Source of the DNA: an uncultured Prevotellaceae bacterium | GTDB taxonomy: Bacteria > Bacteroidota > Bacteroidia > Bacteroidales > Bacteroidaceae | DNA: 64,000 nucleotides | Assembly: GCA_900557555.1 (NCBI GenBank) | Contig: USTH01000001.1 | Location: 1-64,000 of the forward strand | Reading direction: 5' to 3' | Shown: positions 55,735 to 63,946 of the stretch, piece by piece | Numbering within the stretch: position 1 is the first letter of the stretch | How the letters are laid out: the number at the start of each line of letters is the position of its first letter | Made by a program: the position numbers and the translations under genes | The notes under the pieces: model-generated | What the model was told of the DNA's origin: nothing | The model's input: only the letters and a program-made list of their open reading frames with translations | The model's database searches: none

Positions 55735-56829
55735 TCACTTCTCCATTTTCATTCCCGACAAACTATACGGCGGGGCCCAACTGGTTGAAACTTCTTCCTG
55801 CGTAAGGCTAAACGTGCCAGATCCGTCACTATAGGTGCCGCCCATAGGCGAGGTAAACACCAGAATTTGCGTGCGCACCCTATGTGTTGACGAATAGTCA
55901 AACGAATAAGTGAACATTGCCTTATTTTTTTCTATCTTCATATAGGACGCCCTAAAATTCTTTGCATCCGTGTAGGTCTTCATCTTATAATTATGCACGG
56001 TATTATTGTCAGCGAACACCACCCACAACGTATAGAGTTTGGGAGTGCCGAGCATAAGCTTATTGTAGTAGAGCTCTTCTGGAGCATAGTCTTCGTCAGG
56101 CAAAGCTTTACCCTCAATTCTGAACGTACCGTTTTCACCATTCCCAGTGTAGGTGCCCGTGTTTTCGTCGTTGAACTTCAGAATGTAGTTTCTCATGAGG
56201 TCCAGTTTGTGTCCGTCCGTATAACTTACCGTCATCCATACCAGATCAAGATCTTTACGTTCCCATCTCACCTGCTGGAGTTGCGGATTGGTTTCACCGC
56301 CCAGCTTCAAGATTTCTGCCACCATTGAATGTGTGAGCTGCACTTCGTTGTTGCCCCACACCAGCTTGCGACCAATGATATCCTTAGGGGCATATTTCTG
56401 GTACTGCCGGTCGGTGCTGCGCACAAAATGTATGGTCATGTCCCCCAAATTCTTGTCTTTATAAGTCCATGTCATCATCTGTTTCTGCACATTCACCATT
56501 TTCATCTTGTATACTGTGATGCCGCTGTTGTCCTCACATGTCAGGGTGCCGTCGCCATTGTCACGCCAAGTGCCGTAGACGCTGCTTCCGTTCTTGTAGA
56601 CAATAAACGTGTTGTCAGACTTGAAATCCATGTAGAAATCGCCAGACTCATACCACGCCGCCTGTTCCTTGTTGTTGGCATCTTTCCATGAAACCATATA
56701 CACAGACCATTCGCCTACAATTTTGGAACCCGTAATATCATCAGACTTTCCGCCGTCACCGCTGCCAGAACACGACAGCATCACCGCAATGCCCAACAAG
56801 CACAAAAAATTAAATGTAGCTTTCATCAT
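55735..56829 (-). CDS. lipocalin-like lipoprotein
   Basis: A 364-residue lipoprotein (FLCLLGIAVMLSCSGSGDGG, lipid Cys at about 20). The Gly/Ser/Asp linker is followed by two strand-rich units: residues 35-140 begin IVGEWSVYMVSWKD and contain NTFIVYKNGSSVYGTWRDNGDGTLTCED, and a second unit lies at about 150-350. The opening I-V-G-x-W is typical of lipocalin-like domains in Bacteroidetes lipoproteins. No enzyme motif. It is followed on the same strand by valS and preceded by another lipocalin-like gene 22 bp upstream, so the two may be co-transcribed. Confidence 0.7.
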   Translation of the reverse strand: MMKATFNFLCLLGIAVMLSCSGSGDGGKSDDITGSKIVGEWSVYMVSWKDANNKEQAAWYESGDFYMDFKSDNTFIVYKNGSSVYGTWRDNGDGTLTCEDNSGITVYKMKMVNVQKQMMTWTYKDKNLGDMTIHFVRSTDRQYQKYAPKDIIGRKLVWGNNEVQLTHSMVAEILKLGGETNPQLQQVRWERKDLDLVWMTVSYTDGHKLDLMRNYILKFNDENTGTYTGNGENGTFRIEGKALPDEDYAPEELYYNKLMLGTPKLYTLWVVFADNNTVHNYKMKTYTDAKNFRASYMKIEKNKAMFTYSFDYSSTHRVRTQILVFTSPMGGTYSDGSGTFSLTQEEVSTSWAPPYSLSGMKMEK

Positions 56830-56851
56830 CTCATATTTTATAAAGGGGTTA

Positions 56852-57406
56852 TTATTTTTCCGGGCTTAGAGGCAGGATGTTTGTCTCCTTGCTGACACGC
56901 ACAAGTTTTTCCAATACTCTCGTCCGCACGAGAGTCGTCCCCTTATCTTCTTCGAAGACAGCCTCTATCTGCATCTGGTCACCACCGACCTCCAACAATT
57001 TGAACGACTTAAAATCTCCGCCAAGTGGATAAAAATTGCCATTATACAAGCTGTAGACAAGAATCCCGTCTTCGTGCCACATACCTATATCATCTGAATA
57101 TTCCATAAAAGAAACCTTATTGTCGGCATAGACAACATAATAGTTGTTCTCTTCTTCCACGTTTCCTTTTTTCTCTTCCACAAGCACATCGTTTTCCCAA
57201 CGGCTATACTCTTCGTACATTATTTTCCACGTGCCCACAATGTCATCTTTCGTGAGTTCGGAAGCGCTGCCTGATTCAATATAATTATACAGTGCCACAA
57301 CATCGCTGGAATTAACTTTGCCGTCTTTGTTGAGATCATAACTTTGGGCGTACGACATAGACAAGCCACACGAAAGAACTAAAAAAAACATTAAGATTCT
57401 TTTCAT
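56852..57406 (-). CDS. secreted protein with N-terminal dockerin-like repeat and lipocalin-like domain
   Basis: From the chosen Met (MKRILMFFLVLSCGLSMSYAQ, signal peptide) the product is 184 residues. A longer frame to 57466 would precede the signal peptide and is rejected. Right after the signal comes one calcium-binding dockerin-type repeat, YDLNKDGKVNSSDVVALYNYI. Then from about 55 a lipocalin-like domain (DIVGTWKIMYEEYS) with Glu-rich strands follows. One dockerin repeat alone is usually not enough to bind a cohesin. The neighbour downstream has a similar lipocalin-like domain. Function unknown. Confidence 0.7.
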   Translation of the reverse strand: MKRILMFFLVLSCGLSMSYAQSYDLNKDGKVNSSDVVALYNYIESGSASELTKDDIVGTWKIMYEEYSRWENDVLVEEKKGNVEEENNYYVVYADNKVSFMEYSDDIGMWHEDGILVYSLYNGNFYPLGGDFKSFKLLEVGGDQMQIEAVFEEDKGTTLVRTRVLEKLVRVSKETNILPLSPEK

Positions 57407-57524
57407 AGAAGATATATTTTTAAGATTATTATTGTCGCAAAGATACAATAAATTTTCTAATACCAAAAGATTTCTTCAAATAATTTGACCATATGCGTCC
57501 ATGCCGTGCCCGACACAAATCCAC

Positions 57525-57562
57525 AAAAAAAACCGAGAGCTTCGCAGCTGTCGGTTTTTTAA
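57525..57562 (-). terminator. rho-independent terminator of sigma-factor operon
   Basis: AAAAAACCGA (57527-57536) pairs with TCGGTTTTTT (57551-57560), with an inner AGCT stem. On the minus strand the stem is followed by a run of T. It begins 44 bp after the stop of the operon's last gene. Confidence 0.85.
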
Positions 57563-57605
57563 TTATCAACAATAAAATTAAAAATTATGAAATAAAACTT
57601 CTATC

Positions 57606-58109
57606 TTATTTTTCAGGTCCCCTCGGTCGCGGCCCGTGAGCCATGTTGCTGAGCATTTTGCGCTCAAAGGCTTTTTCTGCCACTTTTATTTTGAGTAGCT
57701 TAGATGCACTGACCACCTTCAGGAATTTCTTCTGGTATTTTTCTTCCAGTTCGATGATGTCTTCCTCGTTTTCCATCACGGCCTTGAGTATGGCAAGGCT
57801 TTCCGCATTGCTTAGGTTTCCTTTCCACGCTTTGCGCATCATCTTTCCGTTTTTAAAGCTCAGTTTGCGTTGCCGGTCCTTCATCTGATGAAACAAGGGG
57901 AAGAACGCACTTGCCTCTGCCTGGGTGAGGTCTGCCTTTTTAGTGATAAAGGCCATCTCTCTCTGCCGGTATTCTTCAGGCGAGAAGCGGGGACGGAAGG
58001 CATTTTTATGCCCTTCACCGTCAGGACATGCCGTTGCCCCGGCTGCAAGCAAGATGCAGACAACCAGCAGCATAAGTTTTTTTACAATATCTCTTACCAT
58101 AGGTATCAA
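57606..58109 (-). CDS. periplasmic Spy/CpxP-like helical protein of sigma-factor operon
   Basis: A 167-residue protein with a signal peptide (LMLLVVCILLAAGATACPDG; a possible lipobox Cys at about 28). The mature part is helical and charged: FSPEEYRQREMAFITKKADLTQAEASAFFPLFHQMKDRQRKL and EEDIIELEEKYQKKFLKVVSASKLLKIKVAEKAFERKML. The LTxxQ-then-helix pattern resembles the Spy/CpxP/LTXXQ family of envelope-stress proteins. It lies third after the sigma factor gene and a membrane protein gene, 6 bp downstream, consistent with an envelope-stress regulon. Confidence 0.75.
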   Translation of the reverse strand: MIPMVRDIVKKLMLLVVCILLAAGATACPDGEGHKNAFRPRFSPEEYRQREMAFITKKADLTQAEASAFFPLFHQMKDRQRKLSFKNGKMMRKAWKGNLSNAESLAILKAVMENEEDIIELEEKYQKKFLKVVSASKLLKIKVAEKAFERKMLSNMAHGPRPRGPEK

Positions 58110-58115
58110 ACGGTT

Positions 58116-58526
58116 TTATTCAGATTCTGTCAGACACGCAATGATGTCGTGGCTGTTTGGCATCATATAGTCGCAAGCCTCGTCAACGTAGGCATCTATC
58201 CACTCGTCAGAAGCGTTGTGCCGCTCTGCCGGAGCATCGCTGGCAAGGCGTTCGACTATTTCCTTTTCGCCAGCCAGCCTCTGCTGATATTTATAAACCC
58301 ACACACCGAAATATAGCCCTCCGAACATGGCCGCCATATATATGTACGGCTTGAGTTTTGCATATATCTCTGATTTCCAGAACGGCACGGTATTCTTGCG
58401 CTCCACAGGGTCTACAGCCTCTGAAACACCCTGCATCATGCGTTGGGAGAGGTTCTCAAAATACCCGTCTGGTGTTTTGAACACCTGACGTCCGTCTGTC
58501 GGCTTATTTAAATCTGGTATCTTCAT
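58116..58526 (-). CDS. single-span membrane protein, possible anti-sigma factor
   Basis: A 136-residue protein: a cytoplasmic N-terminal part (LNKPTDGRQVFKTPDGYFENLSQRMMQGV), one membrane helix (PYIYMAAMFGGLYFGVWVYKY, about 70-90), and a C-terminal region rich in Asp and Glu. The position between the ECF sigma gene and the Spy-like gene suggests an anti-sigma or regulatory role, but I recognise no anti-sigma motif. Function is inferred from context only. Confidence 0.65.
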   Translation of the reverse strand: MKIPDLNKPTDGRQVFKTPDGYFENLSQRMMQGVSEAVDPVERKNTVPFWKSEIYAKLKPYIYMAAMFGGLYFGVWVYKYQQRLAGEKEIVERLASDAPAERHNASDEWIDAYVDEACDYMMPNSHDIIACLTESE

Positions 58527-58571
58527 ATCATTTCCTACTCATCATGTTAGACTCCAGCGTCACGCGATGGT

Positions 58572-59120
58572 TTAATCTGCTCCTTCAAAAAAATCCTCAA
58601 TTTTTTTCACTGCAATATGGTAGGAAGCTTTCAATGCCCCCACTGACGTGTTGAGCACCTCTGACATATCTTCATACTTCATATTGTCATAATACCTCAA
58701 GGCAAAGACCTGCCGCTGCTTGGGGGGCAAGGTCTGAATGGCTCTTTGCAGATTCTTTTGTATTTCATCACCGTCAAAATACGCATCACTCTCAAACATG
58801 TTCTCGAGGTTTGCGTCTACGCTATCCAGACTTACAGTCTCCGCACGATGGCGCAGAAAGGCGAGGCTTTCGTTGGCGGCAATACGGTAGAGCCATGTAG
58901 AGAGCATAGAGTCTCCCCTAAAGGTGTCAATTGCATTCCAAGCCTTGATAAATGTGTTTTGCAACACATCATCGGCATCATCATGAAATGTCACCACACA
59001 ACGTATCTGCCAGTAGAGACGCGAACTGTATTTGCCAACCATCTGCTCAAATGCCTTGCTCTTCTCCGCAGGGTTTCCGAGCATTGCTATAAGCTGTCTG
59101 TCGCTTGGGTATTGCGCCAT
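58572..59120 (-). CDS. ECF-type RNA polymerase sigma factor
   Basis: A 182-residue sigma-70 family factor of the extracytoplasmic-function type. Region 2 (about 20-90) reads FEQMVGKYSSRLYWQIRCVVTFHDDADDVLQNTFIKAWNAIDTFRGDSMLSTWLYRIAANESLAFLR, with key motif DADDVLQNTF. Region 4 (about 120-175) reads LPPKQRQVFALRYYDNMKYEDMSEVL with helix-turn-helix GALKASYHIAVKKIEDF. The start at 59120 is preceded by AGGAGGTCACAG, a strong Shine-Dalgarno sequence unusual for this phylum, so the longer frame to 59267 is rejected. It likely controls its own operon. Confidence 0.92.
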   Translation of the reverse strand: MAQYPSDRQLIAMLGNPAEKSKAFEQMVGKYSSRLYWQIRCVVTFHDDADDVLQNTFIKAWNAIDTFRGDSMLSTWLYRIAANESLAFLRHRAETVSLDSVDANLENMFESDAYFDGDEIQKNLQRAIQTLPPKQRQVFALRYYDNMKYEDMSEVLNTSVGALKASYHIAVKKIEDFFEGAD

Positions 59121-59285
59121 CTGTGACCTCCTGTTAATCTTATCATACGATTGTGAAGCTGTCCGTTTCAACCAAAACACATCGGGGTGACAGGCTTCCT
59201 CTATAAAAAACACAAAGCAACCAGCCCTAAGTTGCCTGATTGCTCCGTCTCCTGTCAGTGTCTGCACCAGTTGTCAATACGCTCG

Positions 59286-59606
59286 TCACGATATTGTAAG
59301 CTTGCGCACAAACTTACCGACCTTCACCACATAGACTCCCTTAGCAAGTCCTGTAGATATCAGTTGGTCGTCATTCTCTATGACATGGGTTGCGGCCTGA
59401 GTGCCTGTGACATAGTAAATCTTCAGCGTCATTCTGGCAGCCCCCGTCACGCGCAGAGTACCGCCATTTGCAGAAACATTAATCTCCTGTGGCTCAGAAG
59501 CCGAGAGAGTCGTCTGCGTTGGCTCTGTCTGTGAAGCTATTGCCGAAACTGCCGGAAAAGCCATCAACATGCCTGCTGCCAATATGTACACTGCTATGCG
59601 GTTCAC
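59286..59606 (-). CDS. very small secreted protein with T9SS-like tail
   Basis: A 106-residue protein: signal peptide (VYILAAGMLMAFPAVSAIA), a Thr/Ser-rich stretch (QTEPTQTTLSASEPQE), then about 65 residues ending TGLAKGVYVVKVGKFVRKLTIS, matching the T9SS type A sorting tail. Almost the whole mature protein is that tail, with little room for another domain. It may be a truncated former surface protein or a natural mini-protein. It lies just upstream of the sigma-factor operon. Confidence 0.65.
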   Translation of the reverse strand: MNRIAVYILAAGMLMAFPAVSAIASQTEPTQTTLSASEPQEINVSANGGTLRVTGAARMTLKIYYVTGTQAATHVIENDDQLISTGLAKGVYVVKVGKFVRKLTIS

Positions 59607-59774
59607 TGTTTGTTAAAGTGTTTGTTGTTTCGTATGCAAAAATAAGAACCTTTTTCTATAATACCAAATTTTGCGATTATTTTTTTTGTATTTTTATGGA
59701 CGAAAAACCTTTTTTTGCTTTTCTTCACTTCAAAGCTCTCACTTTTTTTTCATAACAATCACGGGAGCAGAAGG

Positions 59775-60788
59775 CTAAGAACGGCCAGACTTCTTACCGC
59801 CATAACGCCTACCCACCTTCATCAACGCCAGGCCTACCACAATCCATATCAATTCACGGGCTCTCGTTATCAGCCCTACATAGACACCGAATGCCCCACT
59901 CAGCGACAAAGCACTCACTGAAATGGCAAAACCACCCTCACGGGCACCCAGCTGCATGGGAGAGAAGAAAAACAGATTGCCAAACAGCGAGGTGAAAGCC
60001 ATTATCAACACACAGTCAAAGAAGTTGATGTCGCTTGTCAATATGCGCAGAATGAAATATATCTCCAACGATGTAAGCACCCTTGCAACAAACTCAAGAA
60101 AGAAAGAAGCATAGAATGTTGCCTCATGCCGAGAGTGGAGTTCGGCTATCTGGCGGTCTACGTTCACAAGATAATCTTTCTTGCCGTCATGTAGTCTTTT
60201 GAAATATTTGCCTACAAAAGGGATGCCCGACAGCCATCGCAACACCCTGACAATCATGCCGTGCTTGTAGCCCTTCATAAAGAAAAATATCGCCACCAGG
60301 CAAAACGCCGACACAGCACACAAGAAAAACCACACCGGCAAGCTCGGCATATACATTATAATATATAGCACCACCGATAACAACCAGAAACAGACATGAC
60401 TGAAAATGTGCATCATCACATAGAGTATCACACTGCTTGTTGCCCGCTCGCTACCTACCAGAGGGCTGAGTTCCATTATACGATAAGGCTCACCGCCCAT
60501 CAATCCGCACGGCGTGGCATAATTCAGAGCAAAACCCGAAATAGTCAGTTTGTAGACCTTGCCAAAACCCACGGGGGTACGTTTTCCTCCGCTGCGTATT
60601 ATGAGATACCAGCTTGCGGCGTTCAACAGATAGATAAGTACCCACACACCCACCACGAGCGGGAACCACCCACCTGCCCTGCGGATATGCGCCCACAGCT
60701 CCATGTAGTCCATGTCAAACGTCAACAACATCACGACTACAGCCGCAACGCCAAGAAAGAAAAACACATTGTTCCAAAACCTGCTCAT
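59775..60788 (-). CDS. flippase-like membrane protein (UPF0104 / LPG-synthase transmembrane family)
   Basis: A 337-residue polytopic protein (chosen start MSRFWNNVFFFLGVAAVVV) with about eight membrane segments. YKLTISGFALNYATPCGLMGGEPYRIMEL is the signature region, followed by LVGSERATSSVILYVMMHIFSHVCF and FFFSPMQLGAREGGFAISVSA. The family (YbhN/AglD-like, lysylphosphatidylglycerol synthase transmembrane part) is implicated in lipid or lipid-linked sugar translocation. No aminoacyl-transfer domain is attached. A longer frame to 60908 reads into repeat copy H and is rejected. Confidence 0.83.
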   Translation of the reverse strand: MSRFWNNVFFFLGVAAVVVMLLTFDMDYMELWAHIRRAGGWFPLVVGVWVLIYLLNAASWYLIIRSGGKRTPVGFGKVYKLTISGFALNYATPCGLMGGEPYRIMELSPLVGSERATSSVILYVMMHIFSHVCFWLLSVVLYIIMYMPSLPVWFFLCAVSAFCLVAIFFFMKGYKHGMIVRVLRWLSGIPFVGKYFKRLHDGKKDYLVNVDRQIAELHSRHEATFYASFFLEFVARVLTSLEIYFILRILTSDINFFDCVLIMAFTSLFGNLFFFSPMQLGAREGGFAISVSALSLSGAFGVYVGLITRARELIWIVVGLALMKVGRRYGGKKSGRS

Positions 60789-60805
60789 AAGCACTATTCC
60801 TTTTA

Positions 60806-60988
60806 TCCCAAATCGGTCATTAGGGCTTGCTTGTATCTTGTTTTTCAGAAGAGTAGATTTTGTTTGGCTTTTAATGAGTAATAGCGAGCTATTGCGAATT
60901 AAAAACAAGCAAAAGGCACCTTATAAAACAAGAGACTGCAAGCTGTTCCAAAATATCACATTCAACGGCCTAATGACCGTTTTGGGTT
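60806..60988. repeat. dispersed inverted-terminus repeat, copy H (full length)
   Basis: A 183-bp element between rnz and the flippase-like gene. Left end TCCCAAATCGGTCATTAGGG, right end CCTAATGACCGTTTTGGGTT. The interior includes GAGTAATAGCGAGCTATT (a small palindrome) and AAAAGGCACCTTATAAAAC, matching the reverse complement of copy C. The right end abuts the rnz stop codon. Confidence 0.85.
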
Positions 60989-60990
60989 TA

Positions 60991-61905
60991 TCAGACCTTG
61001 ACAACCAGCCCCTCCTGGGCGGCGATGGTGTCAGGAAAAACCTTACGCGCCTGTTCTACCAACACCGCCACGTCGTCCACCGTGGCCGAATAGTGGCCTA
61101 TCATCAACCTTTTCACACCTGCCAGTCTGGCAATCTCCGCAGCCTGACCCGCCGTAGAGTGACAGCGCAAACGTGCTTTTATCTCCGCACCGTCAGGATA
61201 GGTCGCTTCATGATAAAGGAGGTCCACCCCCTTGACCAACGATGCCAACGATGGCATAAACGAAGTGTCGGAACAATAGGCATAGGAACGGGGCGGAACT
61301 GCCGGCGTAACAAGCCGACCATTGGGGACTATTGTGCCGTCTTCGCAGACCCAGTCCTTACCCGCCTTTATTCCGGGCAGATAACATACGGGAATATTGT
61401 AGAAGTCTGTCATCTCCCTGTTGATATGGGGCAACGAGGGTTTCTCCCTGAACAGGAAACCGCAACACGGCATGCTGTGTCTGAGAGGCAGAGTCCACAC
61501 TTCCATGGTGCGATCTTCGTAGACCATGGCATTCACAGTGGTATCAATGGCATGAAACACCACTTCAAACTCAAGTTTATGGCAAAACAGCTCCATCTGC
61601 GCATTGAGCACATTTTGCAAACCGGCAGGGGCATACACGTGGAAAGCCTTGGTGCGCCCGAGCAGTCCGAAGGTGGAGATGAGTCCCACCAGCCCAAGGC
61701 AATGGTCGCCGTGCAGATGAGAAACAAACACATTGCGCAGCGCCATGAACTTGATTTTTCTCAACCTCATCTGCAACTGCGTACCCTCACCGCAGTCCAC
61801 GAGCGACAACTTGTCGCGCATGTTGACAACTTGGGCAGAGGGGTTGTGCCTCAATGTCGGAGTGGCGCTACCACAGCCCAATATTGTCACCTCAAACTTC
61901 TCCAT
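60991..61905 (-). CDS. rnz: ribonuclease Z
   Basis: Metallo-beta-lactamase-fold endonuclease that trims the 3' end of tRNA precursors. The 304-residue product (start MEKFEVTILGCGSATPTLRHN) has the zinc motif FVSHLHGDHCLGLVGLISTFGLLGR, VDCGEGTQLQMR, CSDTSFMPSLASL, YHEATYPDGAE and MIGHYSATVDDV, all family features. A longer frame to 61959 adds 18 residues and lacks support. It lies between rpsA and the flippase-like gene on the minus strand. Confidence 0.94.
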   Translation of the reverse strand: MEKFEVTILGCGSATPTLRHNPSAQVVNMRDKLSLVDCGEGTQLQMRLRKIKFMALRNVFVSHLHGDHCLGLVGLISTFGLLGRTKAFHVYAPAGLQNVLNAQMELFCHKLEFEVVFHAIDTTVNAMVYEDRTMEVWTLPLRHSMPCCGFLFREKPSLPHINREMTDFYNIPVCYLPGIKAGKDWVCEDGTIVPNGRLVTPAVPPRSYAYCSDTSFMPSLASLVKGVDLLYHEATYPDGAEIKARLRCHSTAGQAAEIARLAGVKRLMIGHYSATVDDVAVLVEQARKVFPDTIAAQEGLVVKV

Positions 61906-62008
61906 ACTTATATATATTACTTTTCTCTTGCGATCCGCCAAGGGAGCAGAAAGTGCCATTTACCCTTGCCCGCATTGCCGACCAAAACTAAACCTTGACA
62001 AGCAAAGA

Positions 62009-62040
62009 GGTGGGGAGGGATTTCACGTTCCCTCCCCACC
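62009..62040 (-). terminator. hairpin after rpsA
   Basis: GGTGGGGAGGGA (62009-62020) pairs perfectly with 62029-62040 around an 8-base loop. It is GC-rich and lies about 50 bp after the rpsA stop. On the minus strand only a modest T-rich stretch follows. Confidence 0.75.
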
Positions 62041-62090
62041 CGGAATTGGATTATATCAGAATCCCTGTCTGCCTGCGAGGCAGTCTGGAA

Positions 62091-63875
62091 TTACTCTGCG
62101 CTGCTTTGTTCAGCAAGTTTTGCCTTGAGTTCTGCAAGAGCGTCATTGTCGGCAAGCGAAGTGGCAGCTGCCTGATTCTGTATTTCAGGAGTGTCGTTGC
62201 CTGACTTGCGCGGAGCTGAAGCCTTGCGCTGTTCGGCGCGCTGCTCATCTTCAAACACACGGCTGTGTGAGAGGATGATTCTGCGGGTTACCTTGTTGAA
62301 TTCAAGAACCTTGAATGGGAGCTTCTCGTTGAGCTGCGCCTTGGTTTTGTCTTCCTTGATGAGGTGCTTTGGAGTAGCGAAACCATCAATGCCATATTCA
62401 AGCTGAATTACATCACCATTGTCGTGCTCTTCAATGATAGTACCCTCATGGATTGAGCCTACAGTAAACACTGTTTCAAATACATCCCAAGGATTTTCCT
62501 CACACTGCTTGTGACCGAGGCTGAGACGACGGCTTTCCTTGTCGATTTCAAGAACCACAACATCGATGTCGGCACCAATCTGGGTAACCTCCGACGGATG
62601 CTTAACCTTCTTTGTCCAAGAGAGGTCTGAAATGTGGATAAGACCATCTACGCCCTCCTCAAGTTCTACAAATACGCCGAAGTTGGTGAAGTTGCGCACC
62701 TTGGCAACATGCTTGCTGCCAACAGGATAATTCTCCTCGATATTCTGCCATGGATCCGGCTTGAGCTGCTTGATGCCGAGCGACATCTTGCGCTCTGTGC
62801 GGTCGAGTGTAAGTATTACGGCCTCAACCTCGTCGCCCACCTTCATGAAGTCTTGTGCAGAGCGGAGATGCAGACTCCAGCTCATCTCGCTCACGTGGAT
62901 AAGACCCTCCACACTTGGAGCAACTTCTACAAATGCGCCGTAGTCGGTCATAACGACAACCTTACCCTTAATCTTGTCGCCAACCTTGAGGTTAGGATCA
63001 AGAGCATCCCATGGATGAGGAGTAAGTTGCTTCAAGCCAAGAGCAATTCTCTGCTTCTCCTGATCAAATTCAAGGATAACAACGTTAATCTTCTGGTCGA
63101 GCTGAACGATGTCCTTAGGATCGCTCACGCGGCCCCAAGAGAGGTCTGTGATGTGGATGAGTCCGTCAACACCACCGAGGTCAACAAACACACCGTAAGA
63201 GGTGATGTTCTTAACTGTACCCTCAAGCACCTGACCCTTTTCGAGCTTAGAGATAATCTCCTTCTTCTGTGCTTCAAGCTCAGCCTCAACAAGAGCCTTG
63301 TGGCTGACAACGACATTCTTGTATTCCTGATTGATTTTGATAACAAGGAATTCCATTGTCTTTTCAACGAATACATCGTAATCACGAATTGGCTTCACGT
63401 CAATCTGGCTGCCCGGGAGGAATGCCTCAATGCCGAATACATCGACAATCATGCCGCCCTTGGTACGAGCCTTAACAAAGCCCTTGACGATTTCCTTGTT
63501 CTCAAAAGCCTGATTGACACGATCCCATCCTTGTTTTGCACGAGCCTTCTTGTGAGAAAGAATGAGCTGACCTTTCTTATCTTCTTCCTTTTCGATATAA
63601 ACCTCTACCTTGTCGCCAGGCTTGAGGTCTGGATTGTAACGGAATTCATTTGCAGAAATGACACCGTCTGACTTGTAGCCTATATCAACGAGCACCTCGC
63701 GCTTGTTGACAGAGATTACGGTTCCTTCAACCACCTCGTGGTTGTTGACCTGGCTAAGGGTCTTGCCGTAGGCTTCTTCAATCTCTTGCTTTTCTGTGTC
63801 TGCCACTGAAGCACCTTCTTCATAAGAGTCCCAGTTAAAGTCCTCTATTGGCATTACATCTTTTAAATTGTTCAT
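62091..63875 (-). CDS. rpsA: 30S ribosomal protein S1
   Basis: RNA-binding ribosomal protein that helps recruit mRNA. The 594-residue protein has six S1 (OB-fold) repeats. Their cores can be seen at about VEGTVISVNKREVLVDIGYKSDG, VKGFVKARTKGGMIVDVFGIEAFLPG, LEGTVKNITSYGVFVDLGGVDGLIH, IKGKVVVMTDYGAFVEVAPSVEGLIH, HVAKVRNFTNFGVFVELEEGVDGLIH and HEGTIIEEHDNGDVIQLEYGIDG. A charged, Ala/Glu-rich tail follows. Bacteroidetes mostly lack Shine-Dalgarno sites, so S1 is thought to be especially important. The gene begins MNNLKDVMPIEDFNWDSYEEG. Confidence 0.96.
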   Translation of the reverse strand: MNNLKDVMPIEDFNWDSYEEGASVADTEKQEIEEAYGKTLSQVNNHEVVEGTVISVNKREVLVDIGYKSDGVISANEFRYNPDLKPGDKVEVYIEKEEDKKGQLILSHKKARAKQGWDRVNQAFENKEIVKGFVKARTKGGMIVDVFGIEAFLPGSQIDVKPIRDYDVFVEKTMEFLVIKINQEYKNVVVSHKALVEAELEAQKKEIISKLEKGQVLEGTVKNITSYGVFVDLGGVDGLIHITDLSWGRVSDPKDIVQLDQKINVVILEFDQEKQRIALGLKQLTPHPWDALDPNLKVGDKIKGKVVVMTDYGAFVEVAPSVEGLIHVSEMSWSLHLRSAQDFMKVGDEVEAVILTLDRTERKMSLGIKQLKPDPWQNIEENYPVGSKHVAKVRNFTNFGVFVELEEGVDGLIHISDLSWTKKVKHPSEVTQIGADIDVVVLEIDKESRRLSLGHKQCEENPWDVFETVFTVGSIHEGTIIEEHDNGDVIQLEYGIDGFATPKHLIKEDKTKAQLNEKLPFKVLEFNKVTRRIILSHSRVFEDEQRAEQRKASAPRKSGNDTPEIQNQAAATSLADNDALAELKAKLAEQSSAE

Positions 63876-63938
63876 TAAAAAATAGTTAAAAAATAAATAA
63901 ATTAGACTTTATGTTGATTATTGTGCAAAAATCGCTTG

Positions 63939-63946
63939 CAAAGTTA
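63939..63946 (-). promoter_or_regulatory. candidate -7 box for rpsA
   Basis: Minus-strand TAACTTTG, a perfect TAnnTTTG match, 64 bp upstream of the rpsA start. The intervening leader is very A/T-rich. Confidence 0.5.

Noticed and set aside
60712..61998. 428-residue plus-strand frame across the flippase start, repeat copy H and rnz
   Set aside because: It runs antisense through two real genes and the repeat element, with no recognisable domain.
62634..63671. 345-residue plus-strand frame antisense to rpsA
   Set aside because: Shadow of the highly biased rpsA codons; Leu/Asn/His-rich sequence without protein features.
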